Shown here in pieces: positions 1-15,100 of a stretch of 64,000 bases of DNA. The translations under genes and the position numbers were made by a program. Source of the stretch: Xiphophorus maculatus (lineage: Eukaryota; Chordata; Actinopteri; Cyprinodontiformes; Poeciliidae). The notes beneath the pieces were generated by a model. That model was not told the origin of the DNA, did not search any database, and saw nothing but the letters and a program-made list of their open reading frames with translations. How positions within the stretch are numbered: position 1 is the stretch's first letter; each line of letters opens with the position of its first letter. The stretch covers positions 2,163,382 through 2,227,381 of the forward strand of contig NC_036454.1 in NCBI RefSeq assembly GCF_002775205.1, read 5' to 3'.

Positions 1-1179
1 TTAAAATAATAAATCTGTTTAGGTTGTAAAAACCTCATCAACGTTTATTTTATCAGCTCAAAGTTCTCAGTAGATTAAATAGTTTTAGTGTCTCTGCAGG
101 GAAACTGAGCTCAGAATGAGAGAGAAATTATTTTCCTGAAGTTTTTATGATTTTATTTCAGCTGTTTAGAGATCAAACCAAAAGTTGATCATATTTTCAT
201 TTTGTTTAGATTTTCTCTTTATTCTTTTATAAAATTGATTGGTTTTGTTTGTTTGTTGCTCTTTGCTTTTCATTTTCTGAAACATAAACTTGTTCATTTT
301 GCTCTAATTAGAGAAAAGATTTTAAGTTTATTTGTGTTTTATTTATTTTTGTTTTGTGGTTTTAACAAGTTGATCCTGTTGAGATTTAAATGTGTTGAAC
401 TTTTTACACAAGTTTACATGTTTTTACATGTTTTTACATAAGTTTACATGTTTTTACATGTTTTTACATGTTTTTACATGTTTTTACATGTTTTTACATG
501 TTTTACATGTTTCACATGTTTTTACATGTTTTACATGTTTTTACATGTTTTACATGTTTTACATGAGTTTACATGTTTTTACATGTTTTACATGTTTCAC
601 ATGTTTTACATATTTTTACATGTTTTACATGTTTTCACATGTTTTTACATGTTTTTACATGTTTTACATGTTTTCACATGTTTTTACATGTTTTTACATG
701 AGTTTACATGAGTAAATCCTAATTAATTTTGGATAGTAAACTATTAAAAATGAATTATGTAAGTTATTTAACCTTGCAGATTATTTAAGGTAAATTTGTA
801 AATTATTCATAGTGAATTTTCTAAATGATGAATGTTGCAGATTATTTATGGATGTCTGATTATCACTGTTGATGGTTTATATTTTGTTTGGTTTATTTGA
901 ACTTTGTAACGTTGGTTTGTTTCTGTTTGGGCCTCCCAGGCTGCCGTAGCCAATCAGGGCAGGCCTGTAGAAACTGGCAGCGTTTTTCTCTGATGATCCT
1001 CTAAAACCAGAACAGTTTGATTCACACTGAGTTTAAATCACATTCACTCTGTTTCTGTTTCTGCTTTGTTTTTCTCATGTTGGTCACAGCAGGAAAATAT
1101 TTTCTCTGCATTTTATCAAGAGGCATCAGAGTAAAGGGGGCTGAATAGAAAGATCTGCCACATGTTAAATGAATGTATT
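1..1179. other. non-coding flank
   Basis: No gene could be supported here apart from the minisatellite at 404-712. The open frames across 200-715 come from that repeat. The rest is AT-rich unique-looking sequence and may include 3'UTR of the minus-strand exon at 1180-1309. Confidence 0.5.
404..712. repeat. ACATGTTTTT minisatellite
   Basis: About 28 head-to-tail copies of a 9-11 base unit, ACATGTTTTT with variants ACATGTTTT, ACATGTTTC and ACATGAGTTT. Because the common unit is not a multiple of three, several frames stay open and give fake low-complexity proteins rich in Met, Phe, His and Cys. Confidence 0.95.
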
Positions 1180-1309
1180 TCATATCTGCAGTAAAATCTC
1201 AGATCTTTTCCCTCCAGGTTGATCAGAGATTTTCTGGCTCAGCAGAAACTTCATGTCAACAATCTCAGTCACGTTTCCTGATGTGATTTCTGCCTCCATG
1301 ACGATCCGC
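1180..1309 (-). CDS. putative last exon of an unidentified minus-strand gene
   Basis: On the minus strand a good acceptor (GTTGTTTACAG) at 1312-1310 is followed by one open frame of 42 codons, starting RIVMEAEITSGN and ending SEILLQI, with a stop at 1182-1180. The other two frames close early. The balanced composition and clean acceptor suggest real coding sequence. I do not recognise the protein and could not place further exons with confidence. A minus-strand exon-like piece with acceptor and donor lies near 2506-2550 but has an early stop in the likely frame. Alternative: a chance open frame. Confidence 0.35.
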
Positions 1310-1907
1310 CTGTAAACAACAGATCATTATCAACACATTAGTTCATTCATTAACTATTTATGAGTAAGTAATAAAAGTAATAAAGTAATAAAACTGAGGC
1401 CTTCAGATTGTTTTTTGAATATGAATCAGCAGCAGTAATTTCTCTCTCTGAGTTAAAATCTCATCAGTATCAACATTTTTACTGACTTCATGTTTCCTCA
1501 GTTACTGAGTCTTAATAAATCACCCTGCAGGCATCAAACATATTTTAACCTTTATGCAGCAGAGGCTACCTGAGATCCTCAGGTTGGTAACAAACCACAG
1601 GATTCTGGACCAGAACCAACAGAACCGACAGGTCAGAGTTCTCTTGTTAGTCTGTTTGGTTGATTAAAGAGTTAATAATTATTCAAATTTCTGTTTAATC
1701 TGCAGTTAAATAAAGATCAACTTTAATCATGTTTCTTAAATTCTTCTGACAGATCAGATTATTGATAAAATGATCAGATGTTAATAAAACTACATGATAA
1801 AATGATCATCTTGGTTTTGAACTGTTTGTATCTCCTGTTTTCATCCTGGTGATGCGTTCAGGAACACGGCTGTTCAGTTGGACAGATCAGTGTTCAGAGA
1901 ACAGTAG

Positions 1908-1978
1908 CATTAATGCTAACAGATTAATGCTAACAGATTAATGCTAACAGATTAATGCTAACAGATTAATGCTAACAG
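1908..1978. repeat. 14-base tandem repeat (AGATTAATGCTAAC)
   Basis: Five near-perfect consecutive copies of the 14-base unit AGATTAATGCTAAC. No coding potential. Confidence 0.95.
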
Positions 1979-4900
1979 GACGGCTAAAGCAAACAGCATC
2001 AAAATCCAAACATGAATTAAAAGTCACCAGATTCAGATTTAATCCCAGAAAATTCTCAGAATATTTTATCAAAACGTTTGAAAATGTTTAATAACTTAAA
2101 CACCAGACTGAAATGTGCATTTTATTGTTTTATACACAAACACTGAGATTAAGAGCAGGTCCTGTAGAGTTTAATCTAAAACTCTGTAACAAAACATAAT
2201 ATAATAAGTAGAGATAATTATGAGAAGTTCTTCAGTTTATAAATGGAAAATAAATCAGATTAATATTCAGAGTGATTTGAGTTATTGAATATTCCTTTAA
2301 TGTTGCACAGTAACAATAATAATGATATTGAAAAACTTTATTAATATAATTTAAATATTAAATATTGCCTGATGGAGTTCAGAGTGGTTTGTTGTGATGC
2401 GCTGCAGCGCCACCAGGTGGCCAACAGGTGGAACAGGTGAAAGCCAGCGGCAGCAGTCCTGGATGATGGTTCATGTCCATCAGAGGTCAGAGGTCAGAGG
2501 TCAGCGGTACCTTTACTGCTGTCCAGTGATGGCTGCTCCGTTCACCAGGCTGTAAACCAGAACCACAGATTCACCGACTGAATCATTTACTGGATAAATG
2601 AACTTTTCTCTAATATCCTCATTTATTCACTGGGTCTGAACTTTAACTGAACCTGAACAGGTTCAGTTAAATCTGAACCTGTTCAGGTTCTCAGAACCTC
2701 CAGAACTTTTTCTCAGCAGTTAAAGACGAGAAGATCGTCCAGCAGATCTTCAGATTCCAAACCAGGAAATTATGATCAATAAATATTCAGTTATATCGTA
2801 TAAAACTGAATATAACTAATATTTTATTTCTCATACCGAAATCTGAGGTTTAGTATCTAAGAAAACGATCAGATACAGAAAAACAACCGAATGACTTAAA
2901 ACTTTTATTTTGTTAAACAGACATAAATGTAGAAATTTATAAATTAATTTGATAAATCTGCACCAAAAGCTTCACAATCTGGTCAAACATGGAAAAACAA
3001 ATTTCATTTATTCAGTTTGGAGTAAAACAGCAATTCAATCTGGAGAGAGACTGAATAAATCTCTTTATGGATCAGAAACATTGTCACTGATTGGAGATTT
3101 AAAATCCCAGATCACCATTCTGCCACCGCCGTGTCTGACAGCAGAAACGATGTTCTGGTTCTGAAACACTTTTAGTTTTACCTTCCAGAAAGAAACTGAT
3201 CAGCAGATTTATTAAAGTTAACTCAGTAAATCTAAAGCTTTGCATTAAATTTATAACTTTTCAACAGTTTTGGAAATTATGGTTTGTTAAAAAATTAATA
3301 AAGGAAATTGTAGAAAGTTTAATTAATTCTATTTTGCAGCATTTCTGTCCCTTTTTAAAAAGTTATGATGATTATAATTACACCACATATATTCATAATT
3401 AACTTAAATGTATAAATCTTTAAGCAGAATATGTAAAGTTTTACACATTCTTCTAATTTTATCACTGAATGAAATATTTAACTATTATTAACACATAAAT
3501 TGTTGGAATTTAATTATAAAATAATTTCAATTTGGTTTCTTTTCTGGATGTTTTTTAAATACCTGAATATTTTTCTAAAACAGGATCTTAACCATTAAAT
3601 AAAGTATAATTTTTATACATTAAAAGGTTAATTTAATTTATTCTGATAATAAATCACCTTTCAGTGCATCTTTCCATTTCCCTGAAACAATAATAACTCA
3701 GAGAATGTTGCATATGAACTATTTTCTCATCATTTCCTTTCTTTGTTTGTTGCTGAATAAAATGAAAACGAACCAGAAAAGAGATGAAACCAGTTTAATC
3801 TGTGGATCAGAAACATCTCAGCATTCCTCAGCAGAACAGAACCGATTTTATCTCCTTCCTGTCTCAGCTTGTAGATGTTGAGGAAACGCTGTTTGCTGCT
3901 GCTGGAGGATTCCCAGGAAGCTCAGCTGCTGCTGCCTTCTCACCTTTTTTGGTCTGAGTGTTGCTGCATGTAAATCAGATCCAGCAGGAGGCAGACACTC
4001 CCTCCCTGCAGGTCCAGACCGGCTGGGAATGTTGGCAATGTGTGGCGAGCGGCTCAGAGCGGCGGCTCAGAGATGTTCATCGGCGGCTGAAGCTCGGCGG
4101 CGTGACGGCTACATCCTCAGCAGAACCTCAGGATCCGTTTCATCAGCCTGATGGAAAACAAAACTTCACTCCAGATTAATAAACTCAGAGTTCAGGACTG
4201 AGACGCTGCAGGAGGATCAGCGTTTTCAGAAATATTATAACAATAAAATGCTTCAAAATAACAACAAGTCTTTAATGTTTTCATTGGTTTCCTTCTGTTC
4301 ATCATCCATGAAGCAAAATTATCTCCGTTTTCTTTTTCTGTTATTTGATCTTTAAATGATTCTTTAATCCTAAAAAGCTGCAGTTACATCAAATCTTTTA
4401 AAAAGTAACAAAAAGTGTTTCAGTCCATGTAAAAAGATCCTGCTATTTGGTTGGTTATTAAATTAAATATTGAGAATTAAAGAGTTTTGCTCTGCAGGTC
4501 TTCATGTCCATATAAGGTAAACAGGATATTACAGACATACTGAGCTGAAACATTAAAATCATTTTCAGATTGGAATATATAATTTCTGGTGTGAGATTAT
4601 TTCTTCTGTACAGTTTAAAGGTTTTCTTGTTATTTTCACAACTTTAAATAAAAATCATTTATAGTTTGGCTGCTTCATGTTTTATCCTGATGATGAGTTA
4701 ATATTCTCTGTAAACTGAGAAAATGTGCATTAAATGTAAACTGTTGAGTTATGAAATGTGAACCTGAGGGAGCTGAAGTTCCTCCCTGCTGCAGGTTTGG
4801 TCTAGTCCATACATGGAAGCAGCTTCAGTCTGATGCTGAGGGGGCGGAGCCTCACCTGGCAGGTCGACACACAAACATGAAACTGACTGAAAACATGTTA

Positions 4901-6170
4901 CAGCTTTTAACAAACAGTTTTAAAACCTTCTTATGAACTTTAATGTTATTATTATTATTATTATTGTTATTATTATTGTTTAATGATTAGATTTAAAGCA
5001 TGGAAACAAAAACAGGAATCAGTCCTCAGAGTTAAATGATCTGGATCAGAATGAAGAACCAGTTCAGTTTTCAGAAACACGTCTGAACTCGTTGGAAACC
5101 CACTGATAAATAAAAACATCTACAGAAAGTATGAAAATATAGAAACAAACATTAAACCAGAAACATAAAGATTATAAACGTGTTTTCATCCGGATCTGGT
5201 CTGAACAGAACAGAACCATGGATACAAGTTCTGACAGCAGGAAATAAAAATGATTCAGTTTCATCGTCTCCTGATTGATTCGCCGTCGAGTCGTTTCTGT
5301 TCTGGAGCCTCCAGATGTTTTAACACAACATCAGGATGGAAAGACATCAGCAAGGCCCTCAGAGGAACGGCGGCGTGTTTACCATCAGGGAAAGGTTAAA
5401 GGTCGTTTCTAAGCTATCAGAGCTGCACCACTTTAGCCCTTATCACCATGGAAACCTCTTTTTCTAATTTGTGTCCCTCTTTTAAAAACACCAGAATCCA
5501 TTTCATCCACACTGAAATCACATAGTTTTTACTTCACTGGGTTATAAAATTAATAAACGACAAAACAAACATGTAATCTGATGTTTGGGGTCAAAGGTCA
5601 GGTTAGCATCTGGGCTAATACATCAGCTTTTTAACAAGAGACGTTTTCACTGTTGAATGAATTTGTGAGAGAAAAGTTTTTACTTTTGAATCTTTTATCA
5701 TCATTTTAATGCTGAGCAGAAAAAAATGATCATAAACTGTTTTAGAAGAAAAACTTTCCCATCAGGACAGAAACTTAGAGACACAAACATCCAGACGGCG
5801 TCCAGAACTAACAACAGATTCAGCCCAAAGCCAGAGCATGAAGCTCAGAGAAAAACCAGGAGCTTCACCTCAGACTCTACAGGTAGCAGGTCAAAGGTCA
5901 AAGGAACCTTCAGAGAGAAACAAAGACCTGCATGACTGGAAATGTTTAAGAGAAGAGAAATTTCTTCCAAGGATGTGAGATGGAGGCAGACAGGAAATGA
6001 CATCAGAGAGATGAACAAAGGAAGCTGAAACTTTCAGAACAAATTTCAAAATTTCACTTCATCCAGAAATTCATGTTCACAACGAAGGTCAAACATCAGA
6101 GAGAGATTTCTATCAACTCAGGAAAGTTCTTCATCCGTCCAGTTTCCATGCTGGGTCACTGGGAACCAGT

Positions 6171-6193
6171 AGGATGGATGGATGGACGGATGG

Positions 6194-6227
<34 letters not shown>

Positions 6228-6258
6228 AGATGGACGGACGGATGGATGGATGGATGGG
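6171..6258. repeat. (GGAT)n microsatellite with GGAC variants
   Basis: Tetranucleotide repeat of about 22 units, mostly GGAT with scattered GGAC. It explains the open frame ending in repeated Trp-Met-Asp-Gly residues. Confidence 0.95.
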
Positions 6259-7610
6259 TGATGCTTTAATAAAACCTTGCAGTTCACTAATTGAAAACTT
6301 TAAAGTGATGCATCAAATTATAATTAATATACAAAACACTTTATATTCAGAATATTAATTTTAAAGTTTATAACTTCATGTTTTCTCCTCTTATTAAACA
6401 TTAAAGGTTCAACCAGTAAAATATCTTTTCAGAAACTTTGTTCTGTTATTTTATTGAAAAACTGAATCTGGAGAAAAATAATTTTATTGATTTTTAAACA
6501 TGAACTGTTTTCATCTAATTTATTCTCTTCATATAAATCATATATTTCTGAATCAAACTGTATTTTTCAGTTACATCAGGATCTTTGTTCCCAGCAGTGA
6601 TGATTTTATGATCCAGGACTGAAACTCGGTTTTATTGAGCAACAGAAACAAACTGAAGTTTCATCATTTCTGACTCTAATTATAACATGAGGGTCATTCT
6701 GAGTCACTGGCTAAAGAAAATATTATCATCCAAGAAAATAGATATAAATATGAAAACATTTCAATCAGTAAAAACATTTAAACAAATTAAGAGCCTGTTG
6801 GGTTGAAATCATGAACAGAGGAAACTTTAAACTGGATGATTTCCTGGTCCGGTCCGACAGTCGGAACCTGCTGATCACCTGGTTCTGCTCATTATTAGGA
6901 AACTTTCATTTATTTTCACTGAATGTTGAATTTATCAGATGAAACTGAAATAAAGCTGCAGGTTCTGATGAAACTGTTTGGAAAACTTCCAGTTTTACAG
7001 CAGCAAGAAAAACATGATGAAAATAAATGAAAAGAAAAAACCGGCAGACGTGACAGAGTTCAGTTTGGACCCGAGTCCAGATTGAGTTCTGAATAAAAAG
7101 GTTTTCTGAAAACATGGTTTCGGTTGTGAGGAAGTGAATCAGTGAATCGTTGTGTAATTGTGTTTTTACCTCAGGATGAATGTGAAGTTCATCCGACACG
7201 CAGAGACCTGCAGAGTTCCAGAACCACCGGACCCGGTTCCTGCAGAACCTCAGCAAACTTCTCTAAATGTTGCTAAAAGGTTAAAGTTGGTCTGAAACTT
7301 CCTAAACTCAACAAGGAAACATTTTATTTCTGTTTCTGCTGCTTCATGTTTTCGTTCTGATTCTCTGCAGTTTGATGCTTCAGTTATTGGTAATCAATAA
7401 TTATCTGATCCAAACATCTGCTGATGTCATCATGAATCTGTTTTAATTTAAACTTCTATAATTTTATAGAACTTTCTCTGATTTGAACTCCTTCAGTTTG
7501 GTTTTGGTTCTGCAGCTTCAGGCCAATCAGAAGTTTCCATCTCAGGTGACGTTCAATCAGAAATCCTCCAGGTTGTTTCTGATGGCAGAAATGACTGACA
7601 CTCCCTCCAG

Positions 7611-7720
7611 CCAATCAGGACGCGAGCTGAGAAATCTGCTCACCTGGACCAATCACGTCGCGAGCTGAGAGAACGTTACCTTTTATGGAGAACGCCCGCA
7701 GTGAGGCGGCGCAGATAAAG
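7611..7720 (+). promoter_or_regulatory. actin promoter: two CCAAT boxes, CArG box, TATA-like box
   Basis: CCAAT boxes lie at 7611-7615 and 7649-7653, each followed by a CGCGAGCTGAGA-type block, so the box and its flank are duplicated. A perfect serum-response-factor CArG box, CCTTTTATGG, lies at 7679-7688. A TATA-like AGATAAAG lies at 7713-7720. The order CCAAT, CArG, TATA is the known layout of vertebrate cytoplasmic actin promoters, which are serum-inducible through SRF. Transcription should start near 7745 by spacing alone. Confidence 0.75.
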
Positions 7721-7744
7721 CCGCTGCTGCAGCTGCTGAGATGC

Positions 7745-7830
7745 GGCAGTAAGAGAACAGATCTGGGACAGACAGACCGACTGACACCGGCAGGACTTCA
7801 CCTACTGACACCTGAGACTCACCTGGACAG
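7745..7830 (+). other. non-coding first exon of the actin gene
   Basis: Begins about 25-30 bases after the TATA-like box (start inferred) and ends at a strong donor, CACCTGGACAG|GTAAGAG, at 7830/7831. No ATG lies in it. The 5'UTR intron runs to the acceptor at 8300-8301, two bases before the start codon. A non-coding first exon is usual in vertebrate actin genes. Confidence 0.7.
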
Positions 7831-8252
7831 GTAAGAGGCCCTGGAGCCGCTGCTCGGGTTGGTTCATCTGATTCAGCTGCTAAATGATGATTTTAGAATC
7901 TGACAGTTTTAATCTTAGTGAACTTTAAATGTCCTGCTGTGTTGGCGTCTCTAGAGAAACTCTTGTTTTAATGTTTGAAATGTTTTTAATGTTTTAAAGT
8001 CAGAAAAAAATAAAAATCATAGTTTAAGGATTTAAACTTTGCTTAAAATGTAGTTTTTTTTATTTTTATTTGAATGTAATTAACTACTTGGAGTTAAATT
8101 CCTCTGTAATTCAGTTAAACCTTCATTGAACCGTATAAACTGAGTCCTGGTTCCTCAGCCTGGTTCCCCTCAGCAGCTCTGATTGGAGGAACCAGGCCGG
8201 ACGTTGGGTGTGGCGTTTGGTTTCCATCACATCCTGACTGAGTTCAGGCTGA

Positions 8253-10280
<2,028 letters not shown>

Positions 10281-10556
10281 ACGTCCCGGCGGTCCGTCTG
10301 CTTTTCTACTGCTGCGTCCAGCCAGAAGGTCGTCTGGTTCCTCTTGTGTAAACGGACTCAAACATCCCAAACAAGACCAACAGCAATGGTTTCAGTTCAG
10401 CCTGACATGAACTCGGGACAGAAACTTCAGTAACTTCAAATCGTGACCCAGTTTGTTCAGAGATTCACCACCTGGATGATCAACTGTGACTGAATACATG
10501 AAAACAGCCACTGAAACTTTCCAAAGTATTAAATCATTGTAAAATTCATGATCTGA

Positions 10557-10562
10557 AATAAA
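10557..10562 (+). terminator. poly(A) signal of the actin gene
   Basis: AATAAA lies 277 bases after the stop codon, followed within about 40 bases by a TTGTTGACTTTTTGTTTT-like GT/T-rich stretch. This gives a 3'UTR of roughly 300 bases. Confidence 0.75.
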
Positions 10563-10589
10563 ATGTTTACACCTGGTACTCCAGTTGTT

Positions 10590-11450
10590 GACTTTTTGTT
10601 TTATCTTTATTGCAGTAATCTAGTCTCTCTGACTCGGTCAGCTCCGTTAGCTGGACTAAACTTAACTTTCCTTCTGGAAACGGGACCAGATTAAAGGTTG
10701 AGGGACTGAAGGCCTTAAACTCTCTGGATCCATCCTGAAGTTCAAATGCTCTGCTGCCATCTACTGGTCAGTTTGACAACTATGGCAATTTAAGTTGATG
10801 GGCTACATTTCCATAAAGTCCTATAGCTGATACAAATGAGGTTTTTATTTTTTACAGTGTCCAGCTTAAAATAAAAAGGAATTGTGTGAAATTGTGGATT
10901 AACTGTCCTATAAGGTTAATCCTAAAGATTTTCCTACCATCTTGGATGGATCATACATAGTAAATGAAGTTTTATGGCCACAGTGTAAATGAGTTTTTAT
11001 TGTGGAACCAGATGCTGTAAGTTGCATCTGACTTTATAACTTTATATTGTAGATTTAAACCTGACCAAGCAAATATCAGCCTGAGTAGAGTTGGACTATA
11101 AATCTGAGTCAATATAAAATGAATCGTTTCCACACTTAGAGCTGAAAACACTTAAACTGAAGTTTGGTATAAACTTCATTCTGAACCTGTGCAGAAAGTT
11201 TAACTTAAGATGTGCTATAAAGTCCCACCTTGTGAAATATTTAATGAAACCACATTTTAAAATGTTCATGAGTTATGATATGTATCTAAAATAAATATGG
11301 TCATCTGATTGTAACCAGATGTTCTGGTTATGTTTATAAAATGATCCCAGATTTTAAATGTTTCAGAAAAAAGAACTGAGATTTTAGTCTGTTGAGGAAA
11401 TTTCTGTCATGAAAGAATGAATCCATCCAGAAACTAGAGAAAGAATCTTT
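10590..11450. other. intergenic spacer between actin and GIMAP gene A
   Basis: The two genes converge here. No open frame, RNA gene or repeat could be supported. The 65-codon minus frame at 11334-11531 overlaps the presumed 3' end of GIMAP gene A and is probably not coding. Confidence 0.5.
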
Positions 11451-11453
11451 GTC

Positions 11454-11459
11454 TTTATT
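11454..11459 (-). terminator. possible poly(A) signal of GIMAP gene A
   Basis: TTTATT on the plus strand reads AATAAA on the minus strand, about 670 bases after the gene A stop codon. It is the first clear signal I found downstream. Other weaker signals could be used instead. Confidence 0.4.
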
Positions 11460-12132
11460 TCTATTTGAAGGTAAAAGTTCATAGAAACGTCTCATTATAT
11501 ATTCACAGCTAAAGAAGAACTGATCTGTCACCAGGTGGACAGAGACACATCCTCACCCTGTCATGAAACCGACTGACTGGAGGAAACAGTTTCAGTTTGG
11601 TGGAAAAAACTCAACATGAATGACAGGAAATAAGAGGATTCTCATTAAAATCCTCAACTGGATCTGAGCTCAGAGTCAGAAGAGATTTCAGTGACAAAAC
11701 ATTACAGAAAAACATTCATATAAAACACCATCAATCCAAATCTACACAGAATTACAATGAAATAAATTCTGTAATATATCAGATTAATAACAGATTATCA
11801 GCTGCAGAACCAGATGAAAAAACTAAAATCAGACAAATTCACTGAAACAAATATTCATATTTCCATGTCATTCACTGAGATACATGTGATGCATGTTAAC
11901 ATTATGCATCATCACTGCACCAATAAACGGCGCAGAAAGAAAATCATTTTAATTATAGTTTGATGCAAACACTGATTGTTTCTGTATTAGAGTTAAAAAA
12001 CCAGAACCTGTAAACTCAGAGCTACTGACGACTCTGGAAGTCAATATGACACATTAAATATTATCATTATTATATGAACATGACCCAGACTCCAGCCGGG
12101 TCAAGATGTTCGGTCCGGTTTGGGTCCAGCAG

Positions 12133-15100
12133 TTAATGGCTTTGATACACATATAATAAAACTAGAGTCACTGACAGCAGCAAAGTGAAGCCCAGATACG
12201 TCCACTTCCTCCTCTTCAGGTAGAAATCCTCCTGCAGCTTCCTGTTGCGCGCTCGCTCCTCCTCCAGGTTCTGCTTGGTTTCCTGCAGGTTCTGTTTCAG
12301 GTCCTGGTGCATTCGCTCCAGGATGCCGACCTTCTCTTTATCCCAAGCGTCCCGGTCTCTGGTCCGATCTCGTCTGCTCTGGTCCAGCCTCCTCTCAGCC
12401 GCCTCTCTTTGCTCTCGCTCAACTTTAACTCGGTTTTCTGAAGCATCTAGTTTTTGTTTCCACTCTTTCCGCTGCAGTTCTTCCTGTTTTCTCCATCTTC
12501 TGTCCTCTTCCTCTCGCTCCTTCTTTCTCTTCTCGCGTTCATTCTCTATTATTTCAACCTTTTCTTTCAGCATTTGAATTTGCTGTTTTCTTTGCTGCTC
12601 TAGTTGAGATTGCAGAGATTTAGTTTCTTCTCTGTGTTTCTTCTTCAGCTCTTCTTCCTGTTTCTTTAATTCTTCTGTCTCTTCCCTGAGTTGTTTTGTT
12701 GACTGTTGCTCATCTTCACTCTTCTGTTTCACATCCTTTAGTTCTGCTTCAACTTTTAAAATCCTCTCAATCAACACCTTGGTGAACATTTCTGTTGAGA
12801 AAACACTGGACTTTTCACCACAAACCGTCTCCATCAGTTCTTTGATCTGCCGTCTGTCTCTGATGTTCAGAACAAAATATCTTCCTCCACAGATCTGGAG
12901 GAGATCCTGGATGTTCTTGTTCTCTATAAACTTATCAACATCTGGATGTTCAGGATCCAACTCTGTAGTGAAGAGGATGATGGTGAAGTCGTTGACTCTA
13001 GAGCTGAATGTGTCCTGGATGGTGTGTAACTCTCCCTTGTCTTCATCAGTGAGGGGACCCACAGGTAGGACCAGGATGAAGGCGTGGACACCCTCAGGAT
13101 CACAGAGGGAGACACACCTGAAGGATTCCTCCATCACTTCCTGCTCAGCTTTTCCATACAGCGCAGGCAGCACCACCAGAGAAACCCCACGTCCAAACAC
13201 CTCTCCCTGCTTTCTAACACACTCTGAAGGAAGATCCTTGTGACCTAGAATGACCTTGGCTGCTGCCGTCTTCAGTGGTTCACTTGGACCAAACAGAACC
13301 AGGTTCAGAGGTTTGCGTTTCACAGCCATAGTTAAACCTTCGTCTTCATCCTTCTGCTCAGACACTGGAAATAAAAATGAAAGAAAGTCTGAGTGGAAAA
13401 AATAAAACATTTAGAACCAAACCAGAAAGTTGGAAAGTACGGAGCCCCATAAGGGACATGGGGAATTTTTTTTCTTTTGCTTTCCCTCGCAAAACTGTAC
13501 TGGTCAGTTATGCAGCATAATTATATACTGTAAGCCTTTCTTACTTTCTGCTTTAATATAAGGTTATGTGAGGTTTTTCCATGAATGTTAATATCTTATT
13601 GTGAAATATCTGAACTTTTATATCTTTATTATAGAAAGGCAACACAAACCTGTGATATAAACAGAAACTTTCCGTAAGTAGGAAAGAAATAAAAATACAT
13701 CCAACCTATATTTCTGAGTTATTATCGCAGGTAATAAATCATCTGACAGTTTTCATTGTGTCTCTGTGTTGCTGCTTGTCTGAATGGTTTAAAGAGCTGC
13801 AATATCTCAACCTTAATAAACATAAACATGCAGTGAATAAATCGACTTTCAATCAGTTTTTTGCACCAAACAGTTAATGATAATAAACACATTTTACTAT
13901 TATAAAACATGGTAAACTAATGATGGTAAAAGCTGCACTGGGTTAACTCGGGAATCTCATCAGTCTGTGTATCGATCAACTCCAGATCATTTCTTTGTTC
14001 TGTCACATTTATAGATTTATTCCATTTTGATGATCAGGCTCCAAACTTTGAAGGACTGACCGCCCCGCTCACCGCTTCCTCATAAACACAAAACCAGCAG
14101 GTCAGTGACCTTCAATTCATACCTGGTGAGGCCACGCCCACATCGACACGCCCACCACCCACCGCCTGCTCCTGTCATATCAATAATTACTTATTTCCTT
14201 CATATTGCTCTTACAGAGCCTCAGTGAAAACGTGTTTATTATTATTAACTGTTTGGTGCAAAAAACTGATTGAAAGTCGATTTATTTATTTACTGCATGT
14301 TTATGTTAAGTACGGCGCCCACCGTAAGAAAGGCTTACAGTATATAATTATGCTGCATAACTGACCAGTATTGCGAGGGAAAGCAAAAGAAAAAAAAATC
14401 CCCATGTCCCTTATGGGGCTCCGTAGGAAATCATTCAACTTTTCTAACAAGTTTAAAAAATCCATCCAAACGGCTCCAGGACTCAGAACGTCTTCACTAA
14501 CTCAGCTCTCAAATCCAATATGGCTGCCATTTATTTTAAATATAGAGGTAAAATAATAGCAAACCATACACTGCTAAGATTGGATGCATTAGCAGACAGC
14601 AGCCACTGGTTTTCTACTGGTTTTCTACTGGTTTTCTACTGGAACGCACACGCGCTGGATGTGACATCATTCACTGATCTGCGCTCTCATTGGTTAGGTG
14701 AATGGGAAGCAATGTTGCTAATTTTATGCTTTTACTGCAATTTGTTAGTTTATTATATTTTAAGTACAATCCAGACCAAATCCAGACTAAGGCACTTTCC
14801 TTCCCACTGTCGCCCCGCGCATCTTCAGCATGACGGGTTGCTGTAAATCTGTGTCGGCCATGTTTCCTTTGAATGAAAAGGTTTACATACACTGTACCAA
14901 ACACCAATATTCTCAGTCTCACATTAATTCATAGATTTTCCAGTTTTAGGTCAGTTAGGATGAATAAAGTTACTAAATATCATAATAATATTATATATAA
15001 GCTTATTTTAGATAAACTAAGTTCTCTGTATGTTTAAACATTTTGGTAAATAAAAGATGATGATGTCAGAGTTTTCTAAGCTTTGTGGAAACTTTTCAGT

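Larger units (their letters stand above)
1310..7600. other. long non-coding stretch upstream of the actin gene
   Basis: Apart from the 14-base repeat at 1908-1978, an ATT-type microsatellite near 4946-4980 and the GGAT repeat at 6171-6258, I see no gene, RNA gene or intact mobile element. Open frames here are short and not conserved-looking. The part nearest the actin promoter may hold distal regulatory sequence, but no specific site can be argued. Confidence 0.5.

Noticed and set aside
202-715. Open frames of 79-107 codons at the left end
   Set aside because: They follow the ACATGTTTTT minisatellite or AT-rich flank and have no protein-like composition.
6906-7256. 116-codon minus frame upstream of actin
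   Set aside because: No domain, no splice context, composition like flanking non-coding DNA.
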